64,000 bases of DNA from Hydra vulgaris. Taxonomy: Eukaryota > Cnidaria > Hydrozoa > Anthoathecata > Hydridae. Location: the NCBI RefSeq assembly GCF_038396675.1, contig NC_088921.1, positions 18,732,501-18,796,500 of the forward strand. The letters run 5' to 3'. The notes beneath the pieces are model-generated. The model saw only the letters and a list, made by a program, of their open reading frames with translations. It was not told the origin of the DNA and searched no databases. Below, piece by piece: positions 26,076 through 36,961 of the stretch (position 1 is the first letter of the stretch; every line of letters starts with the position of its first letter). Both the position numbers and the translations under genes were made by a program.

Positions 26076-28273
26076 GTAAGTTTATCATTTAAAAAATTTT
26101 CCTTAGTCACTAAAATCTTTATCACCTTCAATAAAATTATTTTAAAAATATGTGATCAAGGAGTTGTCCTTTATAAAATGTGGATTAGTAAGTAGAAGAT
26201 TCCAATAGGTGTTAAAATTTATTTAGGTTTGTGAATAAAACAATAGTGAAAAAAAAAATGTTTTTTGAATAAAACAATAGTGAAAAAAAAAATGTTTGAA
26301 AAGTCAAGAACCTATTTCTAAACCTATTTATGTTCCTCGTGGCATGGAGCTTTGATTGCTACCGGACAAGATAATATACTAATATTTGGATGCTGTTGTC
26401 ATTGTCTTTTTTAATGAAATTCTCCTATCCGGTTGAGGTTAAGATTGTTGTCGACTTAATTATTATCGGGTCTTTAAAAATATTTTGCTGACCAAGACAA
26501 TTCCATCAAACGATCTGATTTCTAAATTATCACATAAGTTGAATTTAAATAATAGAAGGTTTTGAAGGATTTATTTATGCATGAAAATTAATTATAAATA
26601 TAAATTTTTCAGATTTTGTTTTAATGCAAATAGTTTTAGCAAAACATTTTACATAGCAAAATATAGACCTAGGCTAATTTGTTTTTTTATTTTATCTTTC
26701 TAAGGTCTGCAATGCTACGAACTTACGGGTACTCTGTTAATTAGGGTTCTAGTTCCTAATGTTATGCGAAATTGTATGTTGTTTTATACAAAGTTCTAAA
26801 GAGTTAACTTAATTTAGAAATAAGCTGTCCAAATTAAGCACTAGTGTCAATGATTTAACAGTTTGCAGAAAAGCCATAGCGATTTCGTTCTATAAAAATT
26901 ACAGCATCGCGATTACCTAACTAAATATTGCATTCGAAAGCGCCATCGGTTTATAATCTTTATAACTTACTGCATTACAGAAAATAATCGAACTCCGAAT
27001 GCCAGTGTTTAGTCTAAATAAACTGCCGACGCTTTCGGACAATTAAAAAATCTGAATACTTAAACCGTTAAGATAGGTCATCAAATGGTTTTACCGTTTG
27101 AAGCTTTGAATTGAAGAATTCAATTGTCCCACCACATCAGAATGGCAATAAAACTATGTGCGATAATGAAGATTACTTATAGTCTGATTTGTCGGATATG
27201 ATAATGATTCATCGGAGGGTGAATATAATGATTGCTAGAAATATATATATATATTTTTGCTTTCCATTAACAGCTACATTATAGTTAATTAAATTAGTAA
27301 TATTTTTTTTATTATCACAAATTTTTGTTATATAGTTTATGAGGTGTTGAAATTAAGTTTTTATTTTTATTACGTAATTAACTTTTTTAATACTACAATT
27401 CCCTTAACCATGAAGAAAATCAACAAAAAGCATAACTAATCAATAATTGACAAATATATTTTTGATTGCATTCTTAGCAATCAAACTGCAGGAAAAAATT
27501 TTTTGTCCTAGCTTGGTGTAGGCAATTTACTGTGCGCCATAAAATTTTTAAATTTTATAATAAATTTGATGTCTGAGTCTTTCCTTGAGAAAAACGTTTA
27601 ATAAATTGACTTGACCGACAAAATCTCTTGTGGGTATAGCCGACATAAATGTGGGTATAGACCGACAAAATCTCTTGTGGGTATAGCCCTATATTATAAT
27701 ATTCTATTTGTCCCCATCACCTTGAAACAGCCCTGATTAATTATAAAAATAAATAGGGTGACAGTATATTCTCAATTCTCATAATATATTTAAAACGTAA
27801 AATAATTTCTATGACATTATGTTTTTAATAATATGTGGTTATGAAAATAACCGTTTTTTAGAAGCTTTTGATAATCACAAATGGAGATTCTTCACTTTAT
27901 ACCATTGTATCAAAACTCACCATGTTACTTCTATTTCTGAAATAAAATTAAAAAATTCAAATTATAAAGTATTAATACTTTTCAAACTTATATATACAAC
28001 AAGAGAAGTGGGTGAGTGATTCATTTCCAACCCCAATTTGGTTAAACTGTAATTTAACAATTATTTTTGTTTGTTTTTGGTGAAAATCTCAAAATTATGC
28101 TTTGTAAACGGCCCTTTTATGCCATACTGACCAAAAAAAAAAGGGTTTCGTTTGTACTTTTTCGAACTCCTTGAATTGATTTCTAACTTTTTTCGGTCTT
28201 TAAAACAATTTTTTTTTCCCGAAAAAACCTTAAACTGACCCGACAATAGTAAAATTAATAACTACCAAGCAAG
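26076..28273. other. Non-coding stretch with small direct repeats
   Basis: A 34-bp direct repeat at 26233-26298 (GAATAAAACAATAGTG) and two copies of ACCGACAAAATCTCTTGTGG near 27613-27690. No gene recognised. Confidence 0.5.
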
Positions 28274-28274
28274 A

Positions 28275-28361
<87 letters not shown>

Positions 28362-28388
28362 CATACATATATATATACACATATATAC

Positions 28389-28447
<59 letters not shown>

Positions 28448-28502
28448 TATATAATATATATATATAAATATATAAATATATATTAACACACACACACACA
28501 CA
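28274..28502. repeat. (TA)n with (CA)n edge
   Basis: TA dinucleotides with TACA and TATACACA interruptions, ending in a short CA run at about 28485-28502. Lies just downstream of the 3' end of the MULE gene. Confidence 0.93.
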
Positions 28503-28593
28503 TTTATGTGTGTAACATTTATTAAAATATGCATAAAAACTTACTTTACAAATGAAGCTTAATCCAAGAAACAGTCCAAACTATAATAAAAAG

Positions 28594-30120
28594 TCAGAAG
28601 ATTTTTAGCATGAATTCTTTTAACTGGCATCGACGACCTGCAAGATGCGAAAGTGGAAAAGGTTGCATTACATTTTTTTTCAAGCACAAAAGAACATGAT
28701 TTCTAAATTGTTTTTGATTAATATTTTCAACAGGGTTTCTATTGTTCGATAAAATAAATTCAATGAAAGCCAGTGAAAACAAACCGCAATCTACACACCC
28801 TTCTTGCTGCTGCACTGGTAAAACATTTACTTTGATCATGGGTTTAATGTAATTTAATATATGACATATTTGCTTCTGTGTAGCTAAGGATAGATGACCC
28901 AAAAAGTTACTATCTAGTACATTTATTTCTCCATATTCACAACCATATGTGCTAGCCAATGAGCAAGCCAATGGTTGTTCCCATTATGAATAACTTGAAC
29001 AAATGGTTGCGAACCTAGAATCTTAAAAAATAATTTTTGTCCTAATATTGGATCTTGAAGCCCATTTGATGATAAATGACTTTTTTTAATCAAGTTTTGG
29101 AAACAATGTATTACACTATCAGATAACATTTGGTTATTTAAAAGATCTTCTAAATCATTACTTGAAAGTAGTGGAACATTTGAAATTGCATTTTCGGTGT
29201 TGCTTTCAGATGATACATTTGCAATCATTTTGTTGGTTGTAAATGTAATATCTCCTGTTATTTGATCATCTGTAATGATACACTCTTGTATTTGTGCTTC
29301 AGATGCAATGTAATCAATTTTAATGTTAGACGCTGAGTTGAACAATTCAATTTTCTTACCTACTCGATGCGCAGATACTTTTTTTTTAATAATAGGCAGA
29401 TCGACTGTTTTTGTATGATTATTAGCTACATAATCGTGTGAATGCGTTGTTCTAACTGGTAAGCCTTTTTCTTTATTTCTTGTTGGATACAGATTTCCTA
29501 AAACATTTGAAAGCATTCCATGGAGATAATCAATTTCTTCCGATGTTTCATCAAAATCAAATGTTAAATTTTTAATAGTGCTAAGCATTTCACGCACTTC
29601 AGAGGATTTAGAAGGTTTTTTTCTTTTAATTCTACCCAATTGATTTGATTGTAATTTAGTATAAACATTATCAACATAATCATGACTATTTTTATCTTCA
29701 TGTTTGGATTGACATATATTTGAATCATTTAAAACCATATCATTTTTAATTATATCTAAATTTAAAAATGGAGATTGCCTGTATAACAATGATAAAGAAT
29801 CCCATGACCATGCTTCTGGAAATTTTCTAAATACTAAAAAAAGGTAACATGATCGTAACCAGTCTTTACAAGTACAACTCGGCATGGTATTTTCATCCCC
29901 AAAATAAACAGTGTAGCTTTTCTGTTTATTTGAAAAACTATTTATTGAAAATATTCCATGACCTTCCATTTTCACCCCATTTATATCAAAACTATTAGCC
30001 AAAGATTGTTTTTTTAAACACTGTTTAACAAAATGATGTGGTCGGTTGAACAAGTATTCAGGTACATCAACACTGTAGCGTTTATATCCATGACTCATTT
30101 TGTAATTAGACTCTGAATAA
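28594..30120 (-). pseudogene. MULE last exon: SWIM finger and Ulp1/C48-like protease
   Basis: Follows a TTTCTTTTAAG acceptor. It opens SESNYKMSHGYKRYSVDVPE, then SCTCKDWLRSCYLFLVFRKF, where the family has CxCxxW...CxCKH: the last Cys-His pair is gone, apparently by a small deletion. A linker of about 230 polar residues follows, then a protease region: NGNNHWLA (catalytic His), EINVLDSNFLGH (Asp), VLPVQQQEGCVDCGLFSLAF (Gln and nucleophile Cys in DCG). These match the His-Asp-Gln-Cys order of Ulp1/SENP peptidases, which cleave SUMO-like modifiers. One frameshift splits the His part from the Asp/Cys part near 28975, next to a direct repeat of TTGGCT. Confidence 0.85.
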
Positions 30121-30424
30121 CTTAAAAGAAAGTAAATAAAAATCTTTAAGCTAATACAGTAACAATATAATATTAGTAAATCACAGTAATAATATAAACT
30201 TCTCTTTTTTAAAAAATACATGTTTTGACTATATACTAGGCATAATCAGTTTCAAATTAAAAATTTCCTGCATTATTATCATTGAAATATAAAATCAATT
30301 AAAAAAATTTTATGATACTAATCTTACAAAAACAAACGAAAGAACATTAAGAAAAGAAAGGCCAATAGATTAATGATGGCTTTTTTAAATTTATTAATTG
30401 ATTATTTATTAACTCATTAACTTT

Positions 30425-30475
30425 ATTTTAGGTGCCCAAAGAATTTCTTATAGTCTTAACACAGAGCACAGTATT
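30425..30475 (-). mobile_element. SINE 3' tail, copy 3
   Basis: The minus strand reads TGTGCTCTGTGTTAAGACTA and then a TTTGGGCACCTAAAATAAA end, matching the tail of the SINE at 42.9-43.1 kb. The tRNA-like head is missing. Lies in the last intron of the MULE gene. Confidence 0.7.
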
Positions 30476-30524
30476 TTCTTACTCCTGATTTCATTCTCTA
30501 CCTTTATATACCTCTTATTTCTAA

Positions 30525-30985
30525 TGATGCTTTTCTCTTCTAGACAAGGTCCAAAAACGCATTGTAAACATAGTTAAATCTGTTTTCAGATAGAACATAT
30601 CTGCTAAGCTTGAGCCTCTTTTCCATCGTCGTAAAGTTGAAAGTCGTAAAGAAAATCTCTTTCTGCTCAAAGGAGCTATCGTCTCTATTTCCGTCAACAA
30701 ACTCAATCTCGCTTGACTCATCACTCAGTAAAGTCTCTTTCGTTTACTGTATCGGTCCCTGCTTGCTCCAAAAAATGTTTTTTCTCTAGTTTTTTTCCCC
30801 ACACTTTAACTCTTTGGAACTTTTCATGTTTTTCTGACTCATACAATCTTCAACTTTTCAAGTCTTCTGTCAACCATTTTCCTTGCTCTATAACTTTATT
30901 ATTTTTTCTAGTAACTCCTAACTTAATAGTAGTTGCTTGCAGCCTTGTTAGTAATGAATCAAAATAAAAATAAAAAGTTATTACT
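30525..30985 (+). pseudogene. 5'-truncated LINE fragment in a MULE intron
   Basis: Starts DKVQKRIVNIVKS and continues in other frames with EPLFHRRKVESRKENLFLLK, VKSLSFTVSVPACSKKCFFS and TLTLWNFSCFSDSYNLQLFK, the C-terminal end of the same LINE family as the copy at 58.3 kb. The 3' UTR shares TAGTAGTTGCTTGCA and ends in an A-rich TAAAAATAAAAAG tail. Several frameshifts. Confidence 0.8.
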
Positions 30986-31309
30986 TTTCCTATGTTAAAA
31001 ATACTATTTCCCACAAAAAAGAAAATACTCTTTTCACAATTTCAAAAAATGGACACGGGAAAAATGGACACACCCTAATACTATGGTCTAAACATGTATT
31101 TTAATAATTGAATGATTTTAACAAACTTTCAAAAAATTTTATCCTTCTTATTATAATTTTTTTGTTATTATTTTTTTATTAGAATCTTTCTTCTTACAAT
31201 TTTTACATATTTTTTCCTATTGAGCTATAGAATCATTAACAGAGAAATTCATTAAAAAATTTAAAAACATTTACTAAAGATAATAATAAATATATAATAT
31301 GAAAGTATA

Positions 31310-32718
31310 TACTAACTGTTCAAATTTATCAGCAAAAAATTCTTCAATTAATAAGGTTAACATTCCAGTAATAGATGAGTTTTTGTGGCGCTGAAGATAG
31401 GTGTACTTAAAAGTTTCATTTTGTCTTTCAAGACCATTGTTGGTATTTAGATTGACTAATAAACGATCCTGGCGATAGGCCCATATCCATCTCTTAATTA
31501 AATGCAAAAAAATGTTTCACATTTATAAAATAATTAACAAATTTTAATACTAAATTCAGCCTTAAGTTATGCTATATTCTAAACTACATGTTATAATCTG
31601 TGACAATAATGAGGAAAGTCATTGTGTCAGGAATTTATGATCAAGCATGTAAAGATTTAAGCATCTTATATATAGTTTAAAAAAACACTTAATCATTTAA
31701 GTTTACAAAATTTGAAACTAACTTGATGTTATTAATATTGTTTACTATTGAATGTCAAAAAAAAAAATGTATTAAACATTTTGCAGTTTATAAATATTAG
31801 GCAGCAAAATTCTTTGAGCAGTTTTAAATATTCAGAAGTATGATAAAATAAGCAAGCATGATAACAATTAATATGACACAACAGATGATTATAATAATTA
31901 TGACGGGGTTTTAATAAACCATGTTATGAATTAAGCTTTAAATATCAAATAGAAATTGAAATAAACTTACTTCTTTGTTGCATAACCAATAATTAGTTAT
32001 ATACTTCTTAAATTTATGAAATTTACCATCCAACCAAAAATTTGAAGTATTAAGCTTTTCAATTGCTGCCTCTATCTCATTATTATTTTGCGCTCTTGCA
32101 ATACGTCGCAGTATTGAAATTATGCTTCCTTTGAAATCTGAACAATCATTTGTTTTTTTGGAAAGCCATCTATCCCATGCCTGCTCTCTGTGGAAATCAC
32201 ATATGATGACATGACAACCTTAAAAAAAAAGATAAATTGTGTAACTCCAAATTAATTCAATAGACAGTAATCAAAGTTACAAACACTAAGCATATTTACC
32301 TGGAAAAACAGTTTCTAATGACTCAATTTCTTCATTGCAATAGTCTGTCATACAAAAAGAAGGCTGAAAGGATGAATTCCAATCTTTTATGATAGTTAAT
32401 GCTTCAGTGATAGCATTTTTCGTTTCATTTTCAGTGACAAAAGTGGCTACTACTTGGTAATCTATGTTAGTCTTTACAGTTAAAAAAAATAAGGGTAGGG
32501 AATATCTTGTAGTTCTGTAAGTAGCATCAAGAAGTATTATTTCATTTCCATACCTCAAAAGAAGGTCTTTTTGCCACTGTGACTGATATACAAATAGAAA
32601 TGTGGAATTTTTTTCAAAATTTTGATTTGCTGTGACTTCGCATTTTGGTCGAAGTAAGACTTTAATGAATGGATCATTTTTTTTCCATCCTATAAAACTA
32701 CCATACACAAAATTAGCA
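31310..32718 (-). pseudogene. MULE DDE-core exons
   Basis: Exon 32300-32718 has GNEIILLDATYRTTRYSLPL (first Asp) and FCMTDYCNEEIESLETVFPG (second Asp). It splices in phase to 31971-32218, starting CHVIICDFHREQAWDRWL, the conserved C-x2-H-like block after the second Asp. That splices to 31310-31492, with RLLVNLNTNNGLERQNETFK holding the catalytic Glu. This is the MULE (Mutator) order of motifs. The exons are free of stops. The donor of the last is non-consensus (CAGTTAGTATAT). Confidence 0.9.
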
Positions 32719-33065
32719 CTATAATATAAAAAAAAAAGAAATTGAGTTAAAACTTGGAGGTTTTAGTATTTATTAGTTAACAAAATATGCAGTATCAAGA
32801 CAATGGTAAAATTTGTGATGAATTATGACAATGAAGCATAGGTTATGACAGTTATATCAGTATGCAAGTGGAATTCAGGCATGAAATGAAATAAAATAAA
32901 CATGAGATAAGAGAAAAGAAGATTGATTGGTTTGGAAGATTATAAATTGTTGCTAAAATACAAAAACAAGTCAAGAGTAAAGGTATAATGAGTTATACTC
33001 ATTATACCTTCATGAGATATAATGAGTCTTAATGGTTGCTTAGAGACATCTGAAAAAAAATTTAC

Positions 33066-34909
33066 CTTAACTTTTGTCTCATTTTAACAATATGCGATCT
33101 TATAGTACTAGCACATGGATAAAATCTCCTATTATTTGGAGGAGGAAGGTTTTCATTTTCAAAAATTTCTTTGACAGCAAGTCGAAGAAGGCGTTTCATT
33201 TCTCTTATGTTATATATTCCTTCCTTGACATACTCTTCTAGTTTTTGGGAAATTTGCGGGTCAATTGCTTGAGAAATTAATTCAGCCTAAAAATGTTTAG
33301 CAAAAAATAAAAAGGATATGCAACATATGCAACTATTATTTTGATTATTTTTTTTATGTTAATATTTTTCAATTTAGAATCAATATATACCTGCCCAACT
33401 GGATGTTTATCATGAGAGGACAAATCATCAATGACAACAACAATGGTTCGACTATATTGTAATTCATTTAAGGTTGAAGTTTTTAATTTTTGTCTTAAAA
33501 GTTTTGAGGCATTATTTTTTCGCCATACAGTTTTTTGTGATATCTAAATGTAACAATAAAAGACTTGAAACTTTTTGCTTTTCTTTTTAGGGTTTAAATA
33601 GTTAACTTATTCATATACCTTAAATTCAGGAAAGTGAATTATTTCTCTCATAGTTATTTTGGCGCGGCACATAAACTTTTTACTATCTTGTAGAACTATA
33701 TAGTTTTTTTGAAAACAATGATCACTCTTCTAAAATTAGTTTAGTTAACAAGTTAACAAATGAAATTATCTAAAAATGTTTAAAAATCTTATAAAATTAT
33801 CTTTTACATATCTTATGAATAAATAATTTATATAAATAAAAAAATATTATGTTCTTGTAATATTATAAGATCATATTTATAGCAAAAATGAGTAATAAAT
33901 TTATAAAAAACAAATTAAAAAAAAGATCAACTTACATCACATATTTTTTTATTTTTTTTGTAATTACTCTTTTTTGAAATATTTCTGTCAAACCCATGGT
34001 GACACTCTAACACTTTAGAAGAAATAACTATATAAGGAGTTCCTGAATAAGGAATAGAAAGATCTTCCCATAATACATTATGACTCTCTGTAATTGTATC
34101 TAAAAAATAAAAACATTCGATTAGTTACTGAGTGCAAATTAAATAATTTAAAATTCTGAAAATAACTTGAAAGTAAGAACGCCTGAGTACTATCTTACCT
34201 GTCTGACCAAAATTCTTATTTGCATAATACACTACAAATCGCGTTGTTGTGGCTAGTTCGTATTTTTTAATACATTCCAATGCCTCTTCGTGTTATTTAA
34301 AATGATAAATGAGTTTATTTTTTTCTCCTAAAACAAATTATAAATTCCGAAATTAAATGAAATTATTTTTGTCTATGCTTTTGTTAAAATAAAAACAAAC
34401 CATTATCAATGCGATCTACTGGCAAAAAATCAACTTCTGGGACATTTGCATTGTATTCCACAATTTCTGGGACATTTGCATTGTATTCAACAATTTCTAA
34501 AATAATAAAATAGTTTTAAAAATAAAAAATCTAAAAGAAATGCAAAGTAAAATGTGTCTAATTTTTTAGCTTAAAACCTTTATTGATTAAATTTGATGCG
34601 ACATAAAAAATTGAGGTATTACGATCAAAAACTTTAATCTAGATCTTTAATAAATTAATCCATCTAAAATAAATAACCTTTTGAAGTTAGATTTTCCTCG
34701 GAGCTTTCGTCAGAGCTTTGCTCAGAACTGCTCAAATTGAAATTATTATCGCAATTATTTAAAAATAGATCCATGCTATTTACTTTAAAATCTTCCTCGT
34801 GTTTCGTTTTATTTATTTTCTTTTTTCCGTAACAATTCGACGGCAAACGAAAATCTTGACCTAATTCTGAGCCATGGGATCGTCTGCCAACCGTAATAAC
34901 TATCGCCAT
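33066..34909 (-). pseudogene. MULE N-terminal exons
   Basis: Seven short exons. Exon 1 (MAIVITVGRRSHGSELGQDF) is Ser/Glu-rich at its end. Exon 2 is a perfect in-frame tandem repeat, EIVEYNANVP twice. Later exons give EALECIKKYELATTTRFVVY, ECHHGFDRN, KKFMCRAKITMREIIHF (a likely zinc-binding set), VVVIDDLSSHDKHPVGQ and NRRFYPCASTIRSHIVKMRQ, the block that precedes the DDE core in this family. One TAA interrupts exon 3. Confidence 0.8.
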
Positions 34910-35309
34910 GATTTAAAAGTTAAAAAATTTTCAAACTCAGTTTTTGCGGGTTTATTTATTTTTTTTTTTTTTGTGGATCAAATTCTTTTGGCGAATTAAT
35001 TCACTTTGCGGATTGCTTTAATTAGTGGATTGGTCCGATAAAATTTATATTGTTATATTTCTTCTACTTAAATAGAAATAAAAATAGAAATAGAAATAAA
35101 AACTAGTTTGAAAAACTGTTACGTTTATTTCAACAATTAAGGCAAATAATTAGTTCTTTTGTTGAAAACATCATGCATGCCTCTAAAATATCATTTATTG
35201 TTAAGACAAATTTTAAGGAAAATCTTCAAATAATTTTTAAATAATTAGTTCTTTTTCGGAAACTGTTTGCATGCATCAAAAACTTAATAATTAGTTCAAA
35301 TGTACTGGA

Positions 35310-35460
35310 ATTCTGGAAACAAAACCAGTATATTTACCCAATAATGTCAAGGCTTGCCAGAAAAAACCTCTGTATACCAGCTGCATCATCAACATATGAA
35401 AGAGTTTTTTCAACAGCATTGAATATATACAGCTCGAGAAGAACCAATCTTTAAATCTCA
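35310..35460 (+). pseudogene. hAT C-terminal dimerisation relic
   Basis: VLEFWKQNQYIYPIMSRLAR and SSTYERVFSTALNIYSSRRT are the classic hAT dimerisation motif (W..., YP.L..LAR..L, SS..ERVFS, R..L). Stops follow immediately. No upstream part of the transposase is adjacent. Confidence 0.8.
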
Positions 35461-35682
35461 AAGGTTTAGATGTTGGTATATATGAAAGAAAACACTAAGC
35501 AACTCAGCAAAATTTAAGAAATTGAGTGGCCAGGAAATGAATTTGGAAAATGATTCATTTTCAGTGTGATTTTGATTTTTTTTATTTCTTAATATGAAAA
35601 TCATTTCGTTTTATTGTATATTTGTAAATAAATAAAAATGAATCTTATTTCTTTTTCTTTTTTTTCTGCAGTTATTTAGGTT

Positions 35683-35735
35683 CTCCCAGAAATCCTTACG
35701 GTCTTATCACAGAGAACCCCGGAAGCGTTCTTTAT
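35683..35735 (-). mobile_element. SINE 3' tail, copy 2
   Basis: The minus strand reads GTTCTCTGTGATAAGACCGT then TTTCTGGGAGAACCTAAATAA, the same tail as at 42.95 and 30.43 kb. Head missing. Confidence 0.7.
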
Positions 35736-35766
35736 TCTGAATCTGTATAAATCCGTAAAAATATTA

Positions 35767-35818
35767 TCGGTTCGGATTCCAATTCGAAAAAAATTTTCGA
35801 ATTGCAATCCGATCCGAA
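35767..35818. repeat. CGGATT-rich hairpin
   Basis: TCGGTTCGGATTCCAATTCG pairs imperfectly with its complement across 35767-35818. CGGATT/AATCCG motifs recur up to about 35960. Confidence 0.7.
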
Positions 35819-35985
35819 AGCATCGAATCGGATTGCAGTCCGAAAAAATAATCCGTAAAAATTTTAACGAATTTTTTTTCAATGCATTACTTTCGGATCA
35901 AATCAATCCGTAAGTAATTTGAACCGTTCAGCATAGATAGTTGGGTGCACAATCCGACAATCCGATAAACAGTAACGGATCGGCG

Positions 35986-36028
35986 CACTATGAATCCAAA
36001 TCATAAAAATGTGGCCAAAAGTCGTTTT
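35986..36028 (+). repeat. Transib left terminal repeat
   Basis: CACTATG heptamer, then A-rich block AAAAA at 13-17 nt after it, then GTGGCCAAAA shared with the right end. Confidence 0.9.
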
Positions 36029-36628
36029 TCAAAAGTATTCAAATATATTTATATTTTTTATAATTTAGAAAGTATATATACCCATTTGCTGAAAAAAATA
36101 TTTTGCAGAATTTTTAATACGCTTTTTATAAGTTTTGGGAGCGATCTATCGCGCTTAAAAAATGAAATAAAAATTTCCAGAATAATTCACGAATTTTTTT
36201 ATTTTTTTTTAAAATAAGAGAATTTTTATATTGTTATACAACATTAGTCAACTTTTTTTAAATTTCATTTTCTTATATTATTATTTATTGTTAATATTGT
36301 TTTAATCAAAAAAGAAGTAATAACTCGATTATTTAGGTTTCGATTTTGAGTTTTAGAAGAAAGGAGTAAAATTTTTAAAATATGTGTTTTCACGGTCACA
36401 AAAAGTGACAAAGCTTAAAATGTCCACTTTTCACCCCTCCTAAATTTCTACCACATTATTATGTATGTATTGGTTATAAAACAAATAATTTTTTAGCTGC
36501 TCGAATTTGCTCTATTTTGGTTTTATATAAATTGTTTCCTAAAACACCTAAGAAAAGGCGGGGGGGGGGTGAGAACAACAAACGCAAGACACCTCATTTC
36601 AGCATTTTTATAACTTGAGATCTTGAAA

Positions 36629-36906
<278 letters not shown>

Positions 36907-36961
36907 AAACCAATATTTGCAGCATTTAGTAATATAGTACAAATTGTTATTTAAAAAATAT

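Larger units (their letters stand above)
28594..34909 (-). pseudogene. MULE transposase gene with SWIM finger and Ulp1-like protease
   Basis: A spliced minus-strand gene, ATG at 34909, stop at 28594. Ten introns can be placed, most with GT-AG borders in phase. Exons, high to low: 34678-34909, 34401-34496, 34199-34327, 33936-34099, 33619-33729, 33391-33543, 33066-33296, 32300-32718, 31971-32218, about 31310-31492, 28594-30120. The product would join an N-terminal DNA-binding region, a MULE DDE core, a SWIM finger and a C48-type cysteine protease. The reading frame is broken by a TAA in the third exon (HFK stop HEEALECIKKY), an unclear donor after the tenth exon and a frameshift near 28975. The SWIM finger lacks its His. 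Many introns and few lesions suggest it was functional recently. The 1.2-kb last intron holds a SINE tail and a LINE fragment. Confidence 0.85.

Noticed and set aside
30713..30967. Independent plus-strand gene
   Set aside because: It is the C-terminal end of a truncated LINE in a MULE intron.
35676..35882. 68-codon minus-strand frame
   Set aside because: Covers a SINE tail and a CGGATT hairpin; no protein character.
14400..35960. CGGATT/AATCCG-rich blocks at 14.45-14.66, 34.99-35.05 and 35.74-35.96 kb as one shared terminal repeat
   Set aside because: Motifs recur but I could not align the blocks over any length or in consistent orientation.
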